Positions 42,952-50,431 of a stretch of DNA of 64,000 nucleotides are shown piece after piece. This DNA is from Minisyncoccota bacterium (lineage in GTDB: Bacteria; Patescibacteria; Microgenomatia; UBA1400; PJMF01). Location of the stretch: contig JAAYYE010000006.1 of assembly GCA_012515515.1 (NCBI GenBank), positions 1-64,000 of the forward strand. The letters are read 5' to 3'. The notes below the pieces were generated by a model. That model was not told the origin of the DNA and did not search any database. It was given only the letters and a program-made list of their open reading frames with translations. How positions within the stretch are numbered: the first letter of the stretch is position 1; every line of letters begins with the position of its first letter. Both the position numbers and the translations under genes were made by a program.

Positions 42952-43497
42952 GTGTCAAAAAAAAGCCTGCAATCATCATCACTCGCTGCTTTTACTTTAA
43001 TCGAAATTTTAGTGACGGTTAGTATTACTGCCTTGATTATGCTGGGCATGACCAGCCTGTTTATTAGTTTTGTAATGTCAGCGAGTAAAAGTCGCATGAG
43101 TCAAAGTGTTCGAGAAAGTGGCACTGTTGCCATGCAAAAGATAATTGAAGAGTTGCGCAATGCTAAGAACATCAACATAGCTGCAGCTCAATGTAACGGC
43201 ACTATTCAACTTGCAACACTGTCTTTTAAAAAAACTAATGCTGATAATGCTGAAATCAGCGGCAAGTTTTCTAGCTCAGGTATTTCAAACAAAAGAATAT
43301 TATTTACAGAGGGGACTAACGATTATTTTCTCACCGGCGATAATCATTATCTAAGTAATCTTACTTTTGTCTGTCATGGCGGGGCAATGCCAAAATACAT
43401 TGAAATTAAGTTTACTTTAGCCACCAGTGCTATTGCTGCCAACAACCCAAACCAAAGCAAACTGGATTTCAAATCTGGGGTAACTTTGCGTAATTAA
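42952..43497 (+). CDS. Type IV prepilin-like protein
   Basis: 181 residues, GTG start. Prepilin leader ending in LAAFTLIEILVTVSITALI: cleavage expected between Ala and Phe, with Glu at +5. The rest is a pilin-like head with one or two Cys pairs. It forms part of the plus-strand surface module and meets the minus-strand prepilin gene with overlapping stop codons sharing TTAA. Confidence 0.82.
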   Translation: MSKKSLQSSSLAAFTLIEILVTVSITALIMLGMTSLFISFVMSASKSRMSQSVRESGTVAMQKIIEELRNAKNINIAAAQCNGTIQLATLSFKKTNADNAEISGKFSSSGISNKRILFTEGTNDYFLTGDNHYLSNLTFVCHGGAMPKYIEIKFTLATSAIAANNPNQSKLDFKSGVTLRN

Positions 43498-44000
43498 TAT
43501 TTTTTGAAAGTTTGCTCGACGGTGTAAAAAGCATCATCCGAATCGCCAACCGGAGATCCTGATTTATCAAAGCGATAAATATCAATTTGCACCTTCACAC
43601 TCTCTTCATTTAGACTATCAATTTTTGTAATAGTGGCTTCAATACTATAATAAAAAAAGTTCAAGTCTCCCTGATGAGCACTGCAAGAACCGAGAACAGA
43701 GTGCATATTAGCAATATCTCCTGGAAAAGTATTTAGACAATATGTTGCATTATGATTCAAGTTTGAATAGAAAGCAGTCCAACCCCTAACCAGCCGTTCA
43801 CGACGAAAAAATTCTATGCTCTGTTGCGCCTTCATCTGGGCCAATTGCTCCATTTCATTGGCTTCTGCCACTCTTACCGATAAAGCCATCATCGACCCCA
43901 AAGCGGTCATTACCAGCGCTACAATTGACACAGCAGCCAAGACCTCAACAAAGGTAAAAGCTCCTTGTTTCTTTTGCCATTTTTTTCTTTTTTTTAACAT
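43494..44000 (-). CDS. Type IV prepilin-like minor pilin
   Basis: 168 residues from ATG 44000, chosen because the prepilin leader (KKRKKWQKKQGAFTFVEVL) should be short; an upstream in-frame extension overlaps the previous gene. Processing site A|FTFVE with Glu +5. The long helix is followed by a small head. Last gene of the minus-strand pilus operon, 7 bases after the GspH-like gene. Confidence 0.82.
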   Translation of the reverse strand: MLKKRKKWQKKQGAFTFVEVLAAVSIVALVMTALGSMMALSVRVAEANEMEQLAQMKAQQSIEFFRRERLVRGWTAFYSNLNHNATYCLNTFPGDIANMHSVLGSCSAHQGDLNFFYYSIEATITKIDSLNEESVKVQIDIYRFDKSGSPVGDSDDAFYTVEQTFKKY

Positions 44001-44007
44001 AAAATAA

Positions 44008-44523
44008 TTAATAAGTAACTTTAATACTTCCTCCATGATCGATATTGAAGGTGGCAGTAGAAGTACTGCCTGTCGAACTAATTGTAAAAGAAGCATCTCT
44101 ACTTAAATTGCCAAGCGGATAAAATTTTAAATCATACAAGTTATCACTTGTAGTAAATTTGTTTCCCTCTGAAACTCTGACAAGAGATTTGTTACCTGGA
44201 GAATATGTAGCATCTGCAGGTTCTCCATAACACCTTATTGAAATTTGATAATATAGCCCTCTACCAGGATCACTCTCATAGTTATATACACTAAAATTTA
44301 CAAACTGTAATTGGTCACATTCGCCCAAGTAACCAATTTTGGCCATATTTTGCGCTTCCCTAAAACCTGACTCTATTTTTTCTGCCACTGCCACTAAGCG
44401 CTGTTTTTCTATAAAACTGGTATAACTAGCCACGGCGCCACTGACCAAAAGCATAATAATAACTATTGAAACTAGCAGCTCGATGAGGGAAAAGCCTGAT
44501 GATTTATGGGGTGAGGATGACAT
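44008..44523 (-). CDS. GspH/FimT-like minor pseudopilin
   Basis: 171 residues. Leader SSGFSLIELLVSIVIIMLL gives G|FSLIE, the only prepilin in the window with the standard Gly at -1. The head shows the GspH pattern of GFREAQNMAKI and beta strands. It overlaps the preceding prepilin gene by 20 bases. Confidence 0.85.
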   Translation of the reverse strand: MSSSPHKSSGFSLIELLVSIVIIMLLVSGAVASYTSFIEKQRLVAVAEKIESGFREAQNMAKIGYLGECDQLQFVNFSVYNYESDPGRGLYYQISIRCYGEPADATYSPGNKSLVRVSEGNKFTTSDNLYDLKFYPLGNLSRDASFTISSTGSTSTATFNIDHGGSIKVTY

Positions 44524-44935
44524 AATTAGAAGCAGGATCAGTCTCTAGCTTAGCGCTTAATTCGACTTTATTACAATTGGCGCCAGGTGTAGAAGTACAC
44601 CGCGCCTTATAAACATAGGTGGCGTCACCAGTTTTTGGATCAGCGATGCCAGTTGATGTTAAATAACCATCAAGTGCTAAGCGATCAAGAATATTGGTAA
44701 AATTGCCTGCTGTAGAACTCCCAGTAACATTTCCATAACTACCCTTATCTTGTCGATATAAAACTAGTGCCTGACGTACTGTTTCTAAATCGGTTTTACG
44801 TTTAGAATTTCTTGAGTTTTTTTGCGCATTGGAAAAACTAACCGCAGTTACTGTAACCAAAACCGCAATAATCGTGGCCACTACCAAGATTTCAATCAAG
44901 GTAAAAGCGCGAATTTTTTTGATTTTATTTGACAT
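44504..44935 (-). CDS. GspG/PilA-like prepilin
   Basis: 143 residues with leader RAFTLIEILVVATIIAVL (A|FTLIE) and the GspG-type region SNAQKNSRNSKRKTDLETVRQALVLYRQDKGSYG. Pseudopilins of this type carry the Lys/Arg-rich turn before a short head. Similar to the next gene upstream, so the two may be paralogues. Confidence 0.85.
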   Translation of the reverse strand: MSNKIKKIRAFTLIEILVVATIIAVLVTVTAVSFSNAQKNSRNSKRKTDLETVRQALVLYRQDKGSYGNVTGSSTAGNFTNILDRLALDGYLTSTGIADPKTGDATYVYKARCTSTPGANCNKVELSAKLETDPASNYVILTP

Positions 44936-44966
44936 AATTAACTTTTTTAATTAATAAGAAGCAAAA

Positions 44967-45425
44967 TTATTGTAAATTACTAACACAAAAGAAATTTTTA
45001 GTACCACCATAGGCGCATGAGGTACCAGTAGCAGCTGCATTCGCGTTGCCTGCTCCAGCGGTTTCTAATTGCGCACAAACACAATACTTGTCGCCATTTG
45101 ATCTACCACCATATTGATATGGACTTACATTTTTCGGATCAACTGGTGCCCCGGCAGGAAAATAGTCCGTACCAGCAGTAGTTATCATAGTGGGTAGCGT
45201 AATCATCGCTCCACCAGCACCTTTTGGATAACCACCATCATGGTCTGCATAATATTGCTCTAAACCATTTTGTACTGCTTTTATATCTTCTCGGCGTCGG
45301 CTATCTCTTGATTTGCGCTGGGCATTACTAAAACTAGCCACTCCCAGAGAAATTAAGATAGCCATAATAGCAATTACTACCAATAACTCGAGCAAAGTAA
45401 AAGCTCCTAATTTATTTTTTTTCAT
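44967..45425 (-). CDS. GspG/PilA-like prepilin
   Basis: 152 residues: KKNKLGAFTLLELLVVIAI leader (A|FTLLE), then SFSNAQRKSRDSRRREDIKAVQNGLEQYYADHDGGYP, closely paralleling the downstream paralogue (written here in pieces: SNAQRKSRDSRR and DIKAVQNGLEQYY). Four Cys in the head could form two disulfides. Probably a structural or minor pilin. Confidence 0.87.
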   Translation of the reverse strand: MKKNKLGAFTLLELLVVIAIMAILISLGVASFSNAQRKSRDSRRREDIKAVQNGLEQYYADHDGGYPKGAGGAMITLPTMITTAGTDYFPAGAPVDPKNVSPYQYGGRSNGDKYCVCAQLETAGAGNANAAATGTSCAYGGTKNFFCVSNLQ

Positions 45426-45432
45426 AAATTTC

Positions 45433-46458
45433 CTAATTACTTACTATAATTTTTAAGCGACTTAATTCGTAATCCACCGAAGGCGTCAAACGAGCGTCTT
45501 TAGCCTCGATCCAAGCCTCAAAATAACAAACACCTTCTCCACAAGTATACACATGATCAACCACTCCCTGCAAATCTTGCGTGCTAAAACTTTGCCCATC
45601 ACCAAAAAAAATCGTGCTGCTAATCGGCAATTGCACTGTCTCAGCCGATTTTTTTTCAATATTACTCAGCAAATCAACAAATACTTGCAAATGACTTTTC
45701 CAGTGTAAAAAAGAGTTGTCTTGTTCATCTAACACAGTTTGATTACTAAATAACTGTTGTTTGCCATCGCCAACAACATAGGCAAAGGCCACTGTTTGTC
45801 CTGAAGCAATACTCACCATTCTTTTATCATTGGCATTACTTGGCATTGCATTGAAGGCTAAAACAATCGGCCGTGGCTGACAACCCTGGTAACAAGTTTT
45901 TGGACAATCGGTGGCTGAATCTTGTTTTTTGCCAATCCCTTGCTCGGTGTCATTTTGACAACACTGATAATTAAAACCAGCACATTCACTAGCTGGACCA
46001 GATGTGTAATCGATCATGGTGGGAGCTTTTCCAACAGTTAGCTCATTGATTTCTTTAAAAACAGTGGTTTCTTTTCCCAGAGCATTTAAGACTATTTGAC
46101 TAGCTCTTTTGTTTTGGAGATCAAAAACAAAACCAGAGCCACCATCAACTTTTTTCACAAAAATTGGTAAAGTTTTAGTTTCAATTAAAATTGGTCTTTT
46201 GGCAAAATCACTACAGACAGTTTCTAGCTGATATTCTCGCTCATTAATAAAGCGCAACTGGCCCCAAGCCGAGGGAGACCTGGAAAAGCCGTCATAACAA
46301 TTGCTGAGATGATTTTGATTGTTCATTAATAAATTGGCCGCTCTTTGCAAATCATTAGTCGCCAGCAGCATTAGTAACTCTCGACCTAAAAAAATACCAA
46401 CTAGCAATAAAAAAACAATGAAGACTAAGCTTGAAAAAATAAAACGAATAATTCTCAT
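45433..46458 (-). CDS. Hypothetical membrane-anchored protein of the pilus operon
   Basis: 341 residues. A single N-terminal membrane helix (about 8-28) with a large extracytoplasmic part. A Cys-rich stretch in the middle (CCQNDTEQG then CPKTCYQGCQ) and a C-terminal PKD-like domain (FGDGQSFSTQDLQGVVDHVY then YFEAWIEAKD). It lies between pilD and the prepilin genes, so a pilus-tip or accessory role is likely, but this is context only. Confidence 0.65.
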   Translation of the reverse strand: MRIIRFIFSSLVFIVFLLLVGIFLGRELLMLLATNDLQRAANLLMNNQNHLSNCYDGFSRSPSAWGQLRFINEREYQLETVCSDFAKRPILIETKTLPIFVKKVDGGSGFVFDLQNKRASQIVLNALGKETTVFKEINELTVGKAPTMIDYTSGPASECAGFNYQCCQNDTEQGIGKKQDSATDCPKTCYQGCQPRPIVLAFNAMPSNANDKRMVSIASGQTVAFAYVVGDGKQQLFSNQTVLDEQDNSFLHWKSHLQVFVDLLSNIEKKSAETVQLPISSTIFFGDGQSFSTQDLQGVVDHVYTCGEGVCYFEAWIEAKDARLTPSVDYELSRLKIIVSN

Positions 46459-46462
46459 ATGC

Positions 46463-47311
46463 TCACGTAATTAAGGCTAAATACCAAGCCCATATTGGTT
46501 CTGCCCAAAAATAAGTCAGGATGAAACCAACTAGTAAAAATGGCCCAAAGGGCAGCACTTGACCAATTTTTTTCTGTTTAAGGAGCAATAAAATTGTAGC
46601 AAAAAAACCACCAACAATAAAGCTAAGGAAAATCGCTAAAACCACTTTTGGCCAGGTTAAAACATAGCTTAAAGGTAGCATTAATTTAATATCACCCAAG
46701 CCGAGAGCATCTTTTTTTAAAATCCAGGATGCAAAAAAGTAGAGTAGAGTAAAGAAAGCTATCGAAACTGCAACAGCAATTAAGCCACTGGTGTAAGCAG
46801 AACCAGTTAAAACAATGGCTAATAAGCTTAATAAAACAATAAAAAAGTCAGGAATAATTAGATATTGAAAATCAGCCACTGCCACAAAAATTAAGAGTAA
46901 AAAAAATAAATATTGAGTAGCGACTAGGATTGGATCTAAGGCTTGACCAGCACTAATTTGCAAATAAATAATTAGGGCAAAAGCCAGTGAGTAAAGCCCT
47001 GCCAACAATTCAGTAAAAAAATGCTTTTGGGCAATTTTAGCCCGACAATGGGGGCATTTTCCCCTCAGCATTAAAAAAGAAACAATGGGAATATTGTGCT
47101 TGGCACTGATGGGTTTTTGACAACAATCGGTGAATGAGCGACCTTGCCAAAAAGGCGGTAGCTTCAATCTCTTTCCTTTTTTATTTTTAATAAGGCCACA
47201 ATCACTAGCAGTTCGATAAATCACCACGTTCAAAAAGCTGGCTAAAATTGCTCCCAAAAAGAAGCAGACTAGAGCAAAAATAAAATAATAAAGGTAAAAA
47301 ATAATAGTCAC
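46463..47311 (-). CDS. pilD: Prepilin peptidase PilD
   Basis: 282-residue aspartyl membrane protease that removes prepilin leaders. The two catalytic Asp are in ADFQYLIIPD and GLGDIKLMLPL. Several helices span the membrane. The cytoplasmic loop that normally carries two CxxC pairs has only one clear pair (KCPHCRAKI); the first is replaced by TDCCQK. The start is the second gene after the pilin terminator; it is followed by the accessory gene 4 bases away. Confidence 0.93.
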   Translation of the reverse strand: MTIIFYLYYFIFALVCFFLGAILASFLNVVIYRTASDCGLIKNKKGKRLKLPPFWQGRSFTDCCQKPISAKHNIPIVSFLMLRGKCPHCRAKIAQKHFFTELLAGLYSLAFALIIYLQISAGQALDPILVATQYLFFLLLIFVAVADFQYLIIPDFFIVLLSLLAIVLTGSAYTSGLIAVAVSIAFFTLLYFFASWILKKDALGLGDIKLMLPLSYVLTWPKVVLAIFLSFIVGGFFATILLLLKQKKIGQVLPFGPFLLVGFILTYFWAEPIWAWYLALIT

Positions 47312-47330
47312 TAATTCATCATAACAAAAA

Positions 47331-47354
47331 AACCCGAGCCTTGGGGCTCGGGTT
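47331..47354 (-). terminator. Terminator between the major pilin gene and pilD
   Basis: AACCCGAGCC and GGCTCGGGTT around four bases, followed on the minus strand by seven T. It would end most pilin transcripts and lower expression of pilD and minor pilins. Confidence 0.88.
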
Positions 47355-47374
47355 TTAATTATTAACTTAAACTG

Positions 47375-48016
47375 TTAGGGGAGACAAATACAGTTGCCTT
47401 TTTCACCACAACCACCTTCTTCAATTGGATCTGTATTATCTATTGCTTTTGCTACTGGGTAATCTTCTGGTAAATCAGTTAAAGCCCGCTCACCCGCTTC
47501 TTGTTGCATGGCGTTAGACTGCGGAGCAAAACAAACATAGGTAGAAGTATAAGTTGAATCATTGTGATAAACATTTAAGCGATTATTTCGATCATCATCC
47601 ATTTTGGTAACAAAGCTCAGTTTCAATTCTTGAGTACCTGGCTCATCGTTACAATTGGTGGTTAGTCCACTCGTCACTTCGCTCAAGCGGTTAAGAACTG
47701 GACACTGGCTAAAAGGTGAAGTATCTACTACCCAACCACTGTTCACTTCGACCCACTCTAAGTTTGGAGACTGACCAACCGCAGTATTCCATGGGTAATA
47801 ACCGGTCATCGCGTAGAAACGCTCAATAGCCGACAATAATTGCTCGGCATCAGATCGGCTACCCGTATCTCGACCTCGATTAATCTGCTCAATTGGGTTA
47901 ATGGCCGACAGCACTGCCACCGCCAAAATACCCAAAATGGCAATTACAATTAATAACTCAATCATGGTAAAAGCTAATTGCTTTTTTAATCTGGGGAAAA
48001 AAGATTTGGTTTTCAT
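47375..48016 (-). CDS. Type IV prepilin, probable major pilin
   Basis: 213 residues. Leader KKQLAFTMIELLIVIAILG (A|FTMIE), the long conserved helix with NPIEQINRGRDTGSRSDAEQLLSAIERFY, and a head with several Cys. Its place right after pilB-pilT-pilC and before a strong terminator suggests high expression, so it is the best candidate for the main pilus subunit. A TATAAT at 48041-48046 and an AGGAGGT at 48054-48060 (both minus) lie upstream. Confidence 0.85.
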   Translation of the reverse strand: MKTKSFFPRLKKQLAFTMIELLIVIAILGILAVAVLSAINPIEQINRGRDTGSRSDAEQLLSAIERFYAMTGYYPWNTAVGQSPNLEWVEVNSGWVVDTSPFSQCPVLNRLSEVTSGLTTNCNDEPGTQELKLSFVTKMDDDRNNRLNVYHNDSTYTSTYVCFAPQSNAMQQEAGERALTDLPEDYPVAKAIDNTDPIEEGGCGEKGNCICLP

Positions 48017-48040
48017 ATTTTTCTTTTTTTATTATTTGTA

Positions 48041-48060
48041 ATTATATTCAAATACCTCCT
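48041..48060 (-). promoter_or_regulatory. Pilin leader: AGGAGGT and TATAAT upstream of the pilin ATG
   Basis: AGGAGGT (48060-48054) is the perfect complement of the 16S anti-Shine-Dalgarno but is 38 bases from ATG. A TTG three bases downstream opens a 12-codon frame whose TGA overlaps the pilin ATG. TATAAT (48046-48041) could instead be a -10 for the pilin gene. Confidence 0.4.
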
Positions 48061-48107
48061 AACATATTCAGTGTAAACTATGATCGATACCTATTTCAAG
48101 TAGCAAT

Positions 48108-49310
48108 TTAGAATTGACTGGTTAAACTGTAAATTGGCATAATAATTGCCACCACCATAAAACCAACACCAACAGCTAAAGCAATCATAATCATTGGCTC
48201 TAGTGCTGCAGTCATATTTTTGACCGCATACTCGCTTTCTTTTTCAAAATATTCAGCCAATTTGCCCAATATTTCATCTAATTTACCAGTTTCCTCACCC
48301 ACACTCATCATTTGATGCAAAATTGGGGGAAAATCTTCATAACGAGAAACTGCTGCTGATAAGGAAGTACCGCGTTCCACCTGTTTGGCTGCTTCCGCCA
48401 ATTCCTCTCGATAAACAGCATTGTCAATGGCTTCTGCAACAATGTTAATCGACTCTAATAGTGATACTCCAGCTCCTAATAATAAAGCTAAAGTACGCGC
48501 AAAGTCGGTGAGAATAATTTTCTGACGCATAGGACCAAAAACGGGAATAGTTAACATCCAACGATCAATAGCCAACTCTCCCTTTTTAGTTTTTTTATAA
48601 GAACGCAAGGCAAAAATGCCGCCCACCACTATTAACAACAGCACCCACCAAAATTGCACCATAAAATCTGAAATACCCATAAATATCTTGGTTAAAGCTG
48701 GTAGTTCAGCATCAAAATCGTCGTACATTTGCGTTAATTTGGGAATAACTGCCACCATCATCACCACCATCACCACTACCATGGCTATTAAAATAATGAC
48801 TGGATAAATCATGGCGCTTTTGGTTTTGGCTTTAAAATCTTTATCTTTTTCTAAATTGAGGGCCAAACGCTCTAGCACTTCATCTAAAACACCTCCTGCT
48901 TCTCCAGCTTTCACCAGTTGCGTATAGATGCGAGTAAAATTATCTGGATATTTTTGTAAAGCATCAGAAAAACTTAAGCCGCCTTCAACATCTTTAAGTA
49001 AATTGGCACTTAATTTACCCATTTCACTTTCACTCTCTTCTTCTAAGATTGATAGGGAGTTCGCCAGGGGCAATCCAGCATTAATCATCGTTGACAATTG
49101 CCGCGTAAAATTAACTAATTCGGCAAATTTTACTTTGGGTTTAAAAATTTTAGATAAAAAACCTGCTTCTTGACCCAAGCTTGATACATCAATCACAAAC
49201 AAATCTCGGGCAAACAAAGTCGAAACTGCTTGCATTTTCGAAATGGCTTCAACTTTTCCTTTAATCGTTTCTCCGCGTTTGTTTTTTGCTGTATATTTAA
49301 AAATTGGCAT
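48108..49310 (-). CDS. pilC: Type IV pilus inner membrane protein PilC
   Basis: 400-residue GspF/PilC platform protein. N-terminal PIFKYTAKNKRGETIKGKVEA, two GspF repeats (FTRQLSTMINAGLPLANSL and DFARTLALLLGAGVSLLES), and three membrane helices near residues 170-190, 220-240 and 375-395. It couples the motor ATPases to pilin insertion. It starts 10 bases after pilT. Confidence 0.95.
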   Translation of the reverse strand: MPIFKYTAKNKRGETIKGKVEAISKMQAVSTLFARDLFVIDVSSLGQEAGFLSKIFKPKVKFAELVNFTRQLSTMINAGLPLANSLSILEEESESEMGKLSANLLKDVEGGLSFSDALQKYPDNFTRIYTQLVKAGEAGGVLDEVLERLALNLEKDKDFKAKTKSAMIYPVIILIAMVVVMVVMMVAVIPKLTQMYDDFDAELPALTKIFMGISDFMVQFWWVLLLIVVGGIFALRSYKKTKKGELAIDRWMLTIPVFGPMRQKIILTDFARTLALLLGAGVSLLESINIVAEAIDNAVYREELAEAAKQVERGTSLSAAVSRYEDFPPILHQMMSVGEETGKLDEILGKLAEYFEKESEYAVKNMTAALEPMIMIALAVGVGFMVVAIIMPIYSLTSQF

Positions 49311-49320
49311 AATTACTTTA

Positions 49321-50376
49321 TTACTCTTCTAATAAGCGTAACATATCTGTTGGGCGAAAGGCATAATTTAATGCTGTTTCTCTACTAATCACATTTTGTC
49401 TATGAAGATCGAGCAGATGACTTTCCATTAACATCATGCCAGCCACAACATTAGTTTGAATAATGCTATCAATTTGAAAAACTTTTGCATCGCGAATTAA
49501 GTTGGCTACTGCCGCATTGTTAAATAACAACTCTATGGCTGCAGTGCGACCACCATGAATTTTTGGCACCAAACGCTGCGAGACAACCGCCTTCAAGACG
49601 CTAGCTAATTGTTGACGAATTTGGCCTTGTTGATGCGATGGAAACACATCAATGATACGATCGATGGTTTGCGCCGCAGTATTGGTGTGAATCGTTGCAA
49701 AAACCAGATGACCTGTTTCAGCAAGAGTCAGTGTGGAAGAAATTGTTTCCAAATCTCGCATTTCACCAACTAAAACTACATCTGGATCAGACCGAAGAGC
49801 ACTTCTTAAGGCTAATTCCCATTGGTGAGTATCCTTACCAACCTCGCGTTGAGAAACCACACTTTTATCTGACTGATAAACAAATTCAACCGGATCTTCG
49901 ATGGTTAAAATATGTTGACTTTGAGTGTGGTTAATCTCGTCAATAATCGCCGCTAATGAAGTTGATTTTCCCTCACCAGTTGGACCGGTAAAAAGCACCA
50001 AACCCTGCTTGTAAGTGCCAAATTTATGAAAAACCTGAGGCAAAGCTAATTCATCAACAGTGCGAATAGTTTGAGGAATTAAGCGCAGAGCTGCTGCATA
50101 GCTACCCAGATGCTGATAAACACAGATACGAAAACGAGCCCACTCATTAAACTGATAAGCCAAATCAATTTCTTTTTCTTCTTTTAATTGCGCCTGCTGC
50201 TTGTCGCTTAATAAGTCAAAAATCCAAGCTTGAGCTTGATCTGCTTTAAGCAATTGCGGACCAGCTGGAAAACTTAAGACGCCATTAATTCTAATCGACA
50301 GAGGCGATTCTGGAATGATGTGTATATCTGAACCATCATTATCAACTAAGAATTGTAGTATTTCTTGCACTTTCAT
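49321..50376 (-). CDS. pilT: Pilus retraction ATPase PilT
   Basis: 351 residues of the GspE/PilT secretion ATPase family. Walker A GPTGEGKST near 134, with Glu where Ser is usual; Asp box ILTIEDPVEFVY, Walker B DPDVVLVGEMRDLET, His box TGHLVFATIHTN, and the PilT-type AIRNLIREGK region replaced by VANLIRDAKVFQIDSIIQ. Powers retraction and twitching. Shine-Dalgarno GGAG precedes ATG. Confidence 0.93.
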   Translation of the reverse strand: MKVQEILQFLVDNDGSDIHIIPESPLSIRINGVLSFPAGPQLLKADQAQAWIFDLLSDKQQAQLKEEKEIDLAYQFNEWARFRICVYQHLGSYAAALRLIPQTIRTVDELALPQVFHKFGTYKQGLVLFTGPTGEGKSTSLAAIIDEINHTQSQHILTIEDPVEFVYQSDKSVVSQREVGKDTHQWELALRSALRSDPDVVLVGEMRDLETISSTLTLAETGHLVFATIHTNTAAQTIDRIIDVFPSHQQGQIRQQLASVLKAVVSQRLVPKIHGGRTAAIELLFNNAAVANLIRDAKVFQIDSIIQTNVVAGMMLMESHLLDLHRQNVISRETALNYAFRPTDMLRLLEE

Positions 50377-50431
50377 AAAGATTTTTCTCCATTAATTAAT
50401 GCTATATTTTGCTTTTTTTGCATATAATTGA

